From Flagellimonas myxillae (GTDB lineage Bacteria > Bacteroidota > Bacteroidia > Flavobacteriales > Flavobacteriaceae), in the NCBI RefSeq assembly GCF_023502235.1, contig NZ_JAMFLY010000002.1, positions 124,001-188,000 of the forward strand: a stretch of DNA of 64,000 bases, given 5' to 3'. A program made the translations under genes and the position numbers. Below, piece after piece: positions 45,534-53,760 of this stretch. The notes below the pieces were generated by a model. That model searched no databases. It saw nothing but the letters and a program-made list of their open reading frames with translations, and was not told the DNA's origin. Every line of letters starts with the position of its first letter. The stretch's first letter is position 1.

Positions 45534-47165
45534 ATGAACCACATTTTAAAAAAAGCTGTCCTTGCAGCCTTGCTTTTTTCGGCTCCATTGCTCACTGCCC
45601 AAGAGGTGGATTCTTCCGGTGCGACGGAGGCAACTTCAACACAAGAAAAAACTACGGAATCCGATTTGGGAACCTCCCAGGAAATCCAATCCATCGATAT
45701 AAAAACGGAGGAAAAACCAATTGATGGTTTTCGGGTTGTTGAAGAAGCAGGCAAAAAGGAATTCCATTTGAGGGACCAAAAGGAAGCCAGAAAATATGAT
45801 AGTCTTTGGCTAAACGAATTGTATCAAAGCGCCCAATTGTTCAGTGAGCTAGAATTGGAGATCATCAACCCGAGTGATGAAGAAATCGAATTGGTCGACC
45901 TGCCAACGGACACGCTCAAAGCCCGTTTGGCACGGATGGACGAAAAGACGCCTTTCAATATTTCCTATAATTCCTCTTTGGAGTCGGTCATTAAATCCTT
46001 CTTGGTCCGAAAAAAGGATTTGATGCAACGTATGATCACCGCGAGCCAATTTTATTTTCCGCTTTTTGAACAGGAATTGGACAATCATGACATTCCGTTG
46101 GAGATAAAGTATTTGGCGATTGTTGAGTCGGCTTTAAATCCAAAAGCTAGATCACGTGTGGGCGCCAAAGGGCTATGGCAGTTTATGTACAGTACCGGAA
46201 AAATGTACGGTCTGGATGTGAGCAGTTATGTGGATGAACGCCACGATCCCATACTGGCCACCAAGGCGGCGAGCAAATACCTTTCCAAATTGTATGACAT
46301 TTTCAACGACTGGGATTTGGCCTTGGCCGCCTACAATTCGGGCCCAGGAAATGTAAACAAAGCAATAAGGCGTTCTGGGGGATACACGAACTATTGGAAC
46401 ATCCGGAGAAATCTTCCACGTGAAACCGCCGGATACCTGCCTGCATTTTTGGCTACCATGTATATCTTCGAATATGCGGAAGAGCATGGGCTGCACTATA
46501 AAAAAGCAGAAAGACCTTATTTTGAAACGGATACGGTACACGTAAAGCAACTGATCACCTTTGATCAAATCTCCAAGTTGGTCGATATTAGCACCGAGGA
46601 ATTGGAAATGTTGAACCCTTCCTACAAGCTCAACATTATCCCAAAAGTAAAGGGGAAGGATTATGTACTTCGTTTACCGGTTACCAAGATCGGTCAATTT
46701 GTGAGCAATGAAGATGAGATCTATGCTTATGTTAAAAAGGAAATGGACTCCTTGGAGAAACCCCTTCCGCAATTTGTGGAGACGAAAAACCAGATTAGAT
46801 ATAAGGTTCGAAGTGGTGATTATCTGGGAAAAATTGCCGAACGCTACGGCGTGGGGGTGAGCCAAATCAAAAGATGGAACGGACTGCGCAGCAACAATCT
46901 TAGGATAGGGCAACGCTTGACCATATTTCCTAGAAAGCCCTATGTTCCCAAACCGACGGTCACAAAATCGAATACTTCAAAATCAGCCTCGGGGACAGTA
47001 GCAGGGGGAACCAAGGCACATACTGTTCAGGAAGGGGACTCCCTCTGGAGCATTTCACGAAAATATCCCGGAATTTCCATAGAAAATTTACGAGAATGGA
47101 ACGGTCTTAGTGGTAACAATCTTAAACCGGGCACAAAACTCAAATTGTGCGATTGTTCTTCGTAA
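45534..47165 (+). CDS. Lytic transglycosylase with two LysM domains (MltD-like)
   Basis: A 543-residue cell-wall hydrolase. Signal peptide ending LTAQ (no lipobox, unlike E. coli MltD). After an acidic N-terminal part comes a family 1 SLT domain (about 175-310): the catalytic glutamate is in KYLAIVESALNP, near residue 197, with GAKGLWQFM and DWDLALAAYNSGPGNV following. Two LysM domains at about 422-465 (YKVRSGDYLGKIAERYG) and 495-540 (HTVQEGDSLWSISRKY) bind peptidoglycan. ATG 45534 begins the signal peptide; a frame start at 45507 is less likely. It is followed after 12 bases by the DUF4837 gene. Confidence 0.93.
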   Translation: MNHILKKAVLAALLFSAPLLTAQEVDSSGATEATSTQEKTTESDLGTSQEIQSIDIKTEEKPIDGFRVVEEAGKKEFHLRDQKEARKYDSLWLNELYQSAQLFSELELEIINPSDEEIELVDLPTDTLKARLARMDEKTPFNISYNSSLESVIKSFLVRKKDLMQRMITASQFYFPLFEQELDNHDIPLEIKYLAIVESALNPKARSRVGAKGLWQFMYSTGKMYGLDVSSYVDERHDPILATKAASKYLSKLYDIFNDWDLALAAYNSGPGNVNKAIRRSGGYTNYWNIRRNLPRETAGYLPAFLATMYIFEYAEEHGLHYKKAERPYFETDTVHVKQLITFDQISKLVDISTEELEMLNPSYKLNIIPKVKGKDYVLRLPVTKIGQFVSNEDEIYAYVKKEMDSLEKPLPQFVETKNQIRYKVRSGDYLGKIAERYGVGVSQIKRWNGLRSNNLRIGQRLTIFPRKPYVPKPTVTKSNTSKSASGTVAGGTKAHTVQEGDSLWSISRKYPGISIENLREWNGLSGNNLKPGTKLKLCDCSS

Positions 47166-47177
47166 ATTTAACTCGAT

Positions 47178-48170
47178 ATGAAAAAAATTGGAACACTATG
47201 CTTCACCATGATTTTTGTGGTGATGTTGTCATGTAAGGATTCGGGACCCAAGAAACGTTTTTTACCTCCTTCAACTGGGGGAATAAACTCATTGATGGTG
47301 GTGATGGACACAGAGCTCTGGAAAGGGGGCGTAGGGGATAAGATTCGGGAGCATTTTGCCGCACCAGTCTTGGGACTTCCGCAGGGAGAACCCAAATTTA
47401 CCATTACACAAATACCGCCCCAAGTCTTTAAAGGGGCAACCGCCTATTCTAGATCTGTCCTTTTTGTTGAGCAGGATTCCGTTTCTGCAGCCCATATAAA
47501 GACCGACGTTTATGCCAAACCCCAAAAGGTTGCGGTCGTAACTGGCGAAACTTACAATGACCTTGCCGGCAATCTGGATTCCATTGCGGGAATGGCAATT
47601 GCGGCCTTTAAAAAGGTAGAAATTAGTGAGGCCCAAAGAAGATTTACACGCTCTTTGACAAAGGAGACCGTTTTTGAGGATGAATTTGGAATTAGCTTAA
47701 AGGTTCCTTCCCTCTACAAGCTGGGCAAGCACGAAAAGAACTTTGTTTGGATGGACATCCAAATCCCAAAGGGATCCATGAATATTTTGGCCTACGAGAT
47801 GCCGTGGGACAGTTTTGCGACCGACACCACTTTTGTGCAGGACATTATAAAGATGCGGGACTCCATTGGAAAAAAATACATCCCGGGACCTTATGATGGG
47901 ACGTTTATGATTACAGAGAAGGCTTTTTCGCCATACGTGTTTCCTTCACAAGTGGGTGGCAAAAAAGCTGCTGAAGCAAGGGGCACTTGGGAGATACAGG
48001 GATATCCCATGGCCGGACCGTTCATTACCTATATCATTAACGATAAGGAGAACAATAGAAAAATGGTTTTGGAAGGGTTTACCTTTGCCCCCAACGAAGA
48101 AAAACGGGACTATATGTTTGAGCTGGAGGCCATTCTTAAAACGGTAAAGTTCCAGACCAACAAGTCCTGA
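47178..48170 (+). CDS. DUF4837 family lipoprotein
   Basis: A 330-residue lipoprotein with the lipobox LSC (Cys19) of a family found only in Bacteroidota. The early GGINSLMVVMDTELWKGGVGDKIREHF segment and the later YDGTFMITEKAFSPYV and REMRG-like GTWEIQGYPMAGPFI parts are the conserved blocks. The function is unknown. The close spacing to the lytic transglycosylase suggests a joint cell-envelope role. Confidence 0.88.
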   Translation: MKKIGTLCFTMIFVVMLSCKDSGPKKRFLPPSTGGINSLMVVMDTELWKGGVGDKIREHFAAPVLGLPQGEPKFTITQIPPQVFKGATAYSRSVLFVEQDSVSAAHIKTDVYAKPQKVAVVTGETYNDLAGNLDSIAGMAIAAFKKVEISEAQRRFTRSLTKETVFEDEFGISLKVPSLYKLGKHEKNFVWMDIQIPKGSMNILAYEMPWDSFATDTTFVQDIIKMRDSIGKKYIPGPYDGTFMITEKAFSPYVFPSQVGGKKAAEARGTWEIQGYPMAGPFITYIINDKENNRKMVLEGFTFAPNEEKRDYMFELEAILKTVKFQTNKS

Positions 48171-48192
48171 TAATAGTTAAAGCATTTCAGAA

Positions 48193-48222
48193 AAGCCCAG
48201 TATGCCAGAGCATGCCGGGCTT
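48193..48222 (+). terminator. Terminator after the DUF4837 gene
   Basis: AAGCCCAGTATG (48193-48204), loop CCAGAG, CATGCCGGGCTT (48211-48222), with one mismatch and one wobble, then TTT and CGTTC. Confidence 0.8.
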
Positions 48223-48252
48223 TTTCGTTCTCTAAATGCTTAAAAAGTATTT

Positions 48253-48423
48253 TTAGTCAAAAGCAAATCCGGTTGCTATTCTATATACAAAAGCGTATAG
48301 CACTATAAAGAACATGATAAAGCAGAACCAGGAGAACGCTTTGAAATATTTTTCTAGGATAATGTGACCCAAGTTTTTGAATCCTTCTAGGTAAATCTCT
48401 TTAATAAGTAATAGTTTTTTCAT
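48253..48423 (-). CDS. Small membrane protein, DUF6747-like
   Basis: A 56-residue gene too short for most gene callers. It reads MKKLLLIKEIYLEGFKNLGH, then an amphipathic stretch, then one membrane segment around FSWFCFIMFFIVLYAFVY, and ends TGFAFD. This matches what I recall of DUF6747, a family of about 56 residues kept in flavobacteria: the basic-start helix, the WFCFIMF core and the TGFAF tail. The function is unknown. A near-promoter AATCTTTG (seven of eight) lies 30 bases upstream. Confidence 0.75.
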   Translation of the reverse strand: MKKLLLIKEIYLEGFKNLGHIILEKYFKAFSWFCFIMFFIVLYAFVYRIATGFAFD

Positions 48424-48548
48424 AAGTCAAATTTTAAGATTTAAAGACAAGACAAAGATTGGGCAAGCTCAATCGTATGTGAAAACATTGGGACGAAAGG
48501 CAACAAAAAATTGACGAACGATACGTAACGTTTGGAAACTCCTATAAA

Positions 48549-48598
48549 GGATTATTTTTCATCGACAAACTACATGGGGTGGATTATTTTTTCATCGA
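48549..48598. repeat. Two direct repeats GGATTATTTTT(T)CATCGA
   Basis: GGATTATTTTTCATCGA at 48549-48565 and GGATTATTTTTTCATCGA at 48581-48598. They lie upstream of the small-membrane-protein gene; the core TTTTTCATCGACAA recurs upstream of the PorE-like gene at 50904-50917. Confidence 0.45.
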
Positions 48599-48641
48599 GG
48601 AAGCTGATCGATAAAGTGCATATTTGGATGTAGAAATGAAA

Positions 48642-48662
48642 AAAGCCCCGAAACGGGGCTTT
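48642..48662. terminator. Terminator after the PorE-like gene
   Basis: AAAGCCCCG (48642-48650), loop AAA, CGGGGCTTT (48654-48662). On the minus strand it is followed by six T, as expected for the leftward PorE-like gene ending at 48682. Confidence 0.85.
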
Positions 48663-48681
48663 CTTTTGGTGGGTTATTAAG

Positions 48682-50742
48682 CTACATTTTTACGATTATG
48701 AATTCGGATCTACGGTTTTCCCTGTGCTTGGTTCTGCTACATCGGGTTCCATCCCTGCAATTATTGAGCAATTGTTCTTCTCCATAACCGATGGCACTTT
48801 CTATTCTGCCGGGATCTATGCCATGGGCTACGATATAGTCCCTGGTGGATTTGGCCCGCTTGTCGGAGAGGTATTTATTATACGCTTTGGTCCCGATAGC
48901 ATCCGTATGCGATTCAATCTTAATGACCATATTGGGGTATTCGGTCATTACAGCTACCAGTTTATCCAACTCCTGGGCCGATTGTGGCTTGATGTTAAAC
49001 TTGTCGAAATCAAAGTAGATGGTTTCTACCTCCAACTTCATTACACCATCCTCTTCGGCAATGATCTCTTCGAGCTGTTTTAGGTGTTGGATTACCGCTA
49101 TATCCTCATTTTCCTTGGTTGTAATATTGGTGGAGACATCAAAATAACCCTTCTTCACCGTCTTGATTACATAACGCGATACGGGTTTAAGGTTTTTAAA
49201 GATAAAGCTACCATCAGGTTCGGAACGCAATTGGCCTATCCGAACGTCGTCTTTATCAAATAAGGTTACCTCGGCTTCAGGTATTGGATTGCCCGAAACC
49301 TCGTCCAAGATGTTTCCTGAAATCGCATTGAGATTCAAGATACTTTTAAAGGAATAGATATCATCGTCCCCTTTTCCTCCCTTTCGGTTGGATGCAAAGT
49401 ATCCATTTTCGCCACCTTCATCTATAATATAGGAGAAATCGTCCCGATTGCTATTTATAGGCTCACCCAAGTTGATGCCCACACTGAAAACACCGTCGAC
49501 ATGGCTCGATTTGTAAATATCCAATCCTCCCAGACCCATAGTGCGATCTGATGAGAAATAAAGTGCATCTTTTGTGATGTACGGGAACATCTCTTTTTTA
49601 CTTGTATTGACGGTACGTCCTAAATTTTCGGGTTCTGAGAACTTGCCGTTTCCAAGAATATTTACTTTGTAGACATCGGTACCCCCAAACCCACCAGGCC
49701 TATCGGAAACAAAATATAGTTGCTTTCCATCGGGGCTTACAGAGGGGTGTCCGGTTGAATAATCCTCACTGTTAAAAGGCAGTTCAACCGCTTTGGTCCA
49801 TTCGCCCTCCACATAGTGGGATTGATATATTTTAAGGTGATTAACGCCATTTTTTCCCCGCCTTAGCTTTTTACCATAATTGTTACGGGTAAAATAGATG
49901 GTCTTTTGGTCCGGAGAAAAGGAAACTGAGGCTTCGTGATACTTGGTGTTTATTTTTCGGGAGAATTTTTTCGGTTGGGACAGGTCCTCATTTTCAGGGT
50001 CTGCCTTTGCAACATATAAATCCAAGAATGGCTGATTGTTCCATCGATACTTACGTGTGGTCAAGAATGACGAGTCCAAGGAAGAGGCAAAGACCACATC
50101 TGTTCCATTGTGGAACATTGGGGAAAACTCGGAGTATTTTGAGTTAATGGCCAAATTTTTGACCTCTACCAATCGGGGTTTGCTCCAAGTGGTCGGGTCG
50201 TTGCTCAGTTCGTTTAGCGGCTCATCCCTTTTTTGTCTAAATAGTTTAGTGAGTTTGGCAGCCCTTCGATAACGACCGGTTCCTTTTAGGGCATGGGCAT
50301 ATTTAAAGAACTTTTCTTCGGTAATGTCTTCCTTATAGGTCTCGTACAGTTCGTGGTACCATTTGTGGGCCTTTTCCATATTGCCCGAAAAGTAATGGGA
50401 ATCACCAGCTCTGGACAATAGTTCGAAAGTGTGCTCTGCATCACTTTTCTCAAGAACAATGTCGTATACACGGGCCGCTTCGGCGTACCACATTTTATTG
50501 AAGAATTCGTTGGCTTGCTTAATAAGCTTTTCGGTAATGCCATTTTTACGCATGAATTTGGTTAGTGCCCTGGCATTCATCCCCTCAAGCTGCTTTAAAA
50601 ATGCGGTTTGCGAGGAATAACTTCCGCGGGACTCTTCCATTTCACTGTACAGATCCCCATCCTCAAACTGCAAAAAGGATACAGATTGGGCCTCAAGTCC
50701 AAAGGACAGTAGCAGGATTAAAATAAAAATGGGTTTCTTCAT
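48682..50742 (-). CDS. PorE-like OmpA-family protein (TPR, PD40, CRD, OmpA domains)
   Basis: A 686-residue exported protein. Signal peptide ending LEAQ; TPR-like helices (about 50-150, AARVYDIVLEKSDAEHTFELLSRAGD); a PD40/WD40-type propeller (about 190-450) with repeats such as FSPDQKTIYFTRN, VSPDGKQLYFVSD and DALYFSSDR; a carboxypeptidase-regulatory-like domain (about 460-545); and an OmpA peptidoglycan-binding domain (about 565-686) with YFDFDKFNIKP and IESHTDAIGTKAYNKYLSDKRA. This order is that of PorE, a T9SS protein in Porphyromonas. Flavobacteria have several paralogues, so the exact role is uncertain. A strong AGGAGG precedes the ATG. Confidence 0.87.
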   Translation of the reverse strand: MKKPIFILILLLSFGLEAQSVSFLQFEDGDLYSEMEESRGSYSSQTAFLKQLEGMNARALTKFMRKNGITEKLIKQANEFFNKMWYAEAARVYDIVLEKSDAEHTFELLSRAGDSHYFSGNMEKAHKWYHELYETYKEDITEEKFFKYAHALKGTGRYRRAAKLTKLFRQKRDEPLNELSNDPTTWSKPRLVEVKNLAINSKYSEFSPMFHNGTDVVFASSLDSSFLTTRKYRWNNQPFLDLYVAKADPENEDLSQPKKFSRKINTKYHEASVSFSPDQKTIYFTRNNYGKKLRRGKNGVNHLKIYQSHYVEGEWTKAVELPFNSEDYSTGHPSVSPDGKQLYFVSDRPGGFGGTDVYKVNILGNGKFSEPENLGRTVNTSKKEMFPYITKDALYFSSDRTMGLGGLDIYKSSHVDGVFSVGINLGEPINSNRDDFSYIIDEGGENGYFASNRKGGKGDDDIYSFKSILNLNAISGNILDEVSGNPIPEAEVTLFDKDDVRIGQLRSEPDGSFIFKNLKPVSRYVIKTVKKGYFDVSTNITTKENEDIAVIQHLKQLEEIIAEEDGVMKLEVETIYFDFDKFNIKPQSAQELDKLVAVMTEYPNMVIKIESHTDAIGTKAYNKYLSDKRAKSTRDYIVAHGIDPGRIESAIGYGEEQLLNNCRDGTRCSRTKHRENRRSEFIIVKM

Positions 50743-50903
50743 AGTCCCTCCTTCTGAAACAAATTCCATCAGCTAACCAAATCCAAAAAAGGCCAAAAGA
50801 CCTACATAGGATTATCAAATGCTAAAATAAAGCATGGTGATAGGGCCAATAAGTTTTTGTTGTGAATGGAAGGAATTATGGCATGAAAGGGTGAAAAGTG
50901 TTG

Positions 50904-50917
50904 TTTTTCATCGACAA
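50904..50917. promoter_or_regulatory. Repeat of TTTTTCATCGACAA upstream of the PorE-like gene
   Basis: The same 14 bases as at 48555-48568 and in the same orientation, 162 bases before the PorE-like start. A shared regulatory element is possible. A 14-mer repeating somewhere in 64 kb of AT-rich DNA is not itself surprising. Confidence 0.3.
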
Positions 50918-50973
50918 TCCCCTATAAATAAAGGGGGTTTCAGTGTAAGAAAAACCCTCGCCAATACATGGAA

Positions 50974-51168
50974 TTAGGCATCAGACTCCTTGCCGCTTTC
51001 CAGTTTTTCGTCTTCCTTGGAAGCATCTTTGAACTCCTTGATTCCACTTCCTAGACCCCTCATAAGCTCTGGAATCTTTTTCCCTCCAAAAAGCAAAAGA
51101 ACCACAACTACAATGAGTACAATTTGCCAGGGACCTAGCATACCAAGAATAAAAGTTTGAGCAATCAT
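50974..51168 (-). CDS. tatA: Sec-independent translocase subunit TatA/E
   Basis: A 64-residue protein with one N-terminal membrane segment ([24 protein letters not shown]), the conserved FG-K-K-P hinge, an amphipathic helix [15 protein letters not shown], and an acidic tail. This is the usual TatA architecture for the twin-arginine export channel. No tatC is in the window; in Bacteroidota it is often elsewhere. Confidence 0.93.
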   Translation of the reverse strand: MIAQTFILGMLGPWQIVLIVVVVLLLFGGKKIPELMRGLGSGIKEFKDASKEDEKLESGKESDA

Positions 51169-51324
51169 AATCGCAACGCCTTTAAATGAACGGTAAAATT
51201 ACTAAAAAGAACTGTAAGGCCCTATGTCGTTAACGAAAATTAGCAATAAGATGTGTATTCTACACAAATTTATTGACATAGAAGTGTTTTGTAAAAGCTT
51301 AACATCTATATAAAAATCTAAGGT

Positions 51325-51332
51325 TATCTTTG
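51325..51332 (+). promoter_or_regulatory. Promoter -7 box of the M23 gene (possibly leaderless)
   Basis: TATCTTTG fits TAnnTTTG exactly and ends 6 bases before the ATG at 51339. Transcription would start near the start codon, and this supports 51339 over a frame start at 51330. Confidence 0.55.
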
Positions 51333-51338
51333 TCCCGC

Positions 51339-52208
51339 ATGGCAAAGGACAAGAAGAAAAGAAAGGAAATCAAACAAAAGCTGCTGCACAAGTACCGGCT
51401 TGTGATTTTGAACGAAAGCACTTTCGAGGAGAAAATCTCCTTTAAATTGAGCCGACTCAATGTTTTTGTGACCGGAACACTTTTTATTATAGCCCTAATT
51501 GGGATAACTACCCTGATCATTGCGTTTACCCCCTTGCGTGAATATATTCCTGGATACTCTTCAACCCGTTTGAAAAGGCAGGCGACGGAACTTACCTACA
51601 AAACGGATTCACTGGTAACTGTGCTAAATTATACCAATAGGTATTTAGATAATGTTAGGCTGGTTTTGAGGGGAGATATCGAAAATAATGAAATGAACCG
51701 GGATTCACTTTTTGAGAAATACAAGCTGGACCCCTCTACCGTCGACCTAACACCCATTCGTGAAGATCTTTTGTTACGCGAGGAAGTGGAACTGGAAGAC
51801 AAATACAATCTCTTTGAAAGAAATATCGAAAATGTAGGTACATTGCTATTTGCCCCATTAACTGGCAATGTATCCCAAGACTTTGACCCCAACAATAAGC
51901 ACTATGCCGTAGATGTGGTGGCGCCAAAGGATACTCCAGTCAAATCCATTGCGGATGGAACGGTACTATTTTCCGAATGGACGGCTGAAACGGGTTACGT
52001 TATTATCGTAAAGCACCAGGACGACCTAACCTCGGTATATAAACATAACGGGTCTTTGAGCAAGGCACAGGGAGACCTTGTTCGGGCGGGAGAGGTTATA
52101 GCCTCCATTGGAAATACAGGAGAACTGACCACCGGCCCACATCTTCATTTTGAACTTTGGAAAAAGGGCAAGCCTGTCAACCCTTTAAATTATATCGACT
52201 TCAACTAA
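51339..52208 (+). CDS. M23-family peptidoglycan endopeptidase
   Basis: A 289-residue protein with a basic cytoplasmic N terminus, one membrane segment (about 42-65, NVFVTGTLFIIALIGITTLI) and a periplasmic part. The C-terminal LytM domain (about 170-285) has the zinc motifs HYAVD (about 188) and HLHFE (about 268), with DGTVLFSEW and GNTGELTTGPH in between. The metal set looks complete, so it is likely an active endopeptidase cutting peptide cross-links. Its stop codon directly abuts the GH3 start. Confidence 0.92.
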   Translation: MAKDKKKRKEIKQKLLHKYRLVILNESTFEEKISFKLSRLNVFVTGTLFIIALIGITTLIIAFTPLREYIPGYSSTRLKRQATELTYKTDSLVTVLNYTNRYLDNVRLVLRGDIENNEMNRDSLFEKYKLDPSTVDLTPIREDLLLREEVELEDKYNLFERNIENVGTLLFAPLTGNVSQDFDPNNKHYAVDVVAPKDTPVKSIADGTVLFSEWTAETGYVIIVKHQDDLTSVYKHNGSLSKAQGDLVRAGEVIASIGNTGELTTGPHLHFELWKKGKPVNPLNYIDFN

Positions 52209-53705
52209 ATGTCCCTTAAATCAGTTGCAGCAAAACTTTTTGCAAAACGAATAGCCCAAAAAACACGGGAGTGGAGCAGCAATCCAGTAAAATCCCAGCA
52301 AAAGGTGTTTCAAGACTTGATTACTTCGGCAAGGAACACTGAATTTGGTAAAGACCATGACTTCGAGAACATCACTTCGTATGCTGACTTTGTTGCCCAA
52401 GTGCCCATAAGGGATTATGAGGAACTAAAAGGGTATATCCAAAAAATAATGGATGGTGCAAATGACGTACTATGGCCCTCGAAACCAAAATATTTTGCAA
52501 AGACCTCGGGGACCACTTCAGGAGCAAAGTATATTCCCATTACAAAGGAGTCCATAAAAAACCAAGTGGCTGCTTCTCGAAACGCGATATTAAACTATAT
52601 CTATGAGACCGGAAATGCCGATTTTGTGGATGGAAGTATGATTTTTTTGCAAGGGAGTCCCGAATTGGATGAAAAAGGAGGTATTAAATTGGGAAGGCTT
52701 TCTGGAATTTCGGCCCATTATGTTCCCAATTACCTACAAAGAAACCGCTTGCCGAGCTGGGAGACCAACTGTATTGAGGATTGGGAAACCAAGGTGGACA
52801 AAATCGTGGAAGAAACCGAAAATGAAAACATGACGGTTATCGCCGGAATTCCTTCGTGGGTACAAATGTATTTTGAAAAATTGAACACCAAATCCGGGAA
52901 AAAGGTTGGCGAACTTTTTAAGAATTTCCAGCTTTTCATCTACGGTGGCGTAAACTATGAACCTTATAGGGCCAAGTTTGAGGAATTGTTGGGCAGAAAG
53001 GTAGACAGCATAGAATTGTTTCCTGCAAGCGAAGGGTTTTTTGCCTATCAAGATTCTCAGCAGGCGGAAGGAATGCTCCTATTATTGGATGCGGGGATTT
53101 TCTATGAGTTCATAAGAACTGATGAGTTTTTTCAGAAAAACCCGAAAAGGCTTACCATTGAAGATGTGGTAGAAGGTGTCGATTATGCCATGATCATATC
53201 AACCAATGCTGGCCTTTGGGCATATAATCTAGGAGATACCGTTCGGTTTGTTTCTACAAAACCATATAGAGTAGTGGTTTCTGGGCGCGTAAAGCATTTT
53301 ATATCTGCTTTTGGGGAGCACGTTATTGCCAAAGAAGTAGAGGAGGCGATCCAAATTGCAATGTCCAAGTCCGATGCCGTGATAAACGAGTTTACCGTGG
53401 CTCCACAAACCTCCCCTCCCGAAGGAGAACTACCTTACCACGAGTGGTTCATAGAATTTGAAACTCCCCCTTCCGATTTCACAAGCTTTATTGCAGATGT
53501 TGAGGAAAGCATGAAAACCCAAAACAGTTACTATTTGGATCTGATAGCGGGGAACATACTTCAGCCCTTGAAAATCTCCCAGGTAAAATCCGGAGGGTTT
53601 CAGGAATACATGAAAACCATTGGCAAATTGGGTGGGCAAAACAAGGTGCAACGGCTATCCAATGATCGCAAGGTTGCAAAAGGATTACAACCCTTTCTTA
53701 TCTAG
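52209..53705 (+). CDS. GH3 auxin-responsive-promoter family protein (acyl-acid-amido synthetase-like)
   Basis: A 498-residue member of the GH3 family, which uses the ANL adenylation fold to conjugate amino acids to acids in plants. It has the ATP-loop segment AKTSGTTSGAKYIPIT (about 98-113), then YGGVNYEPY and ELFPASEGFFAYQ, and the hinge segment YNLGDTVRFVSTKPYRVVVSGRVKHFISAFGEHV. Bacterial members have no established product. It begins directly after the M23 gene, so an operon is likely. Confidence 0.88.
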   Translation: MSLKSVAAKLFAKRIAQKTREWSSNPVKSQQKVFQDLITSARNTEFGKDHDFENITSYADFVAQVPIRDYEELKGYIQKIMDGANDVLWPSKPKYFAKTSGTTSGAKYIPITKESIKNQVAASRNAILNYIYETGNADFVDGSMIFLQGSPELDEKGGIKLGRLSGISAHYVPNYLQRNRLPSWETNCIEDWETKVDKIVEETENENMTVIAGIPSWVQMYFEKLNTKSGKKVGELFKNFQLFIYGGVNYEPYRAKFEELLGRKVDSIELFPASEGFFAYQDSQQAEGMLLLLDAGIFYEFIRTDEFFQKNPKRLTIEDVVEGVDYAMIISTNAGLWAYNLGDTVRFVSTKPYRVVVSGRVKHFISAFGEHVIAKEVEEAIQIAMSKSDAVINEFTVAPQTSPPEGELPYHEWFIEFETPPSDFTSFIADVEESMKTQNSYYLDLIAGNILQPLKISQVKSGGFQEYMKTIGKLGGQNKVQRLSNDRKVAKGLQPFLI

Positions 53706-53742
53706 ATTACAAATTATGGTGCTTCCTTAGTGGGAATTCACG

Positions 53743-53750
53743 TATTTTTG
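53743..53750 (+). promoter_or_regulatory. Promoter -7 box of the DUF6909-like gene
   Basis: TATTTTTG fits TAnnTTTG exactly and ends 10 bases before the ATG at 53761. Confidence 0.5.
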
Positions 53751-53760
53751 TCGCTAAATT

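Noticed and set aside
50919..50940. CCCCT/AGGGG stem after tatA as a terminator
   Set aside because: The stem is only 5 bp with an 8-base loop and lacks a good T-run on the minus strand.
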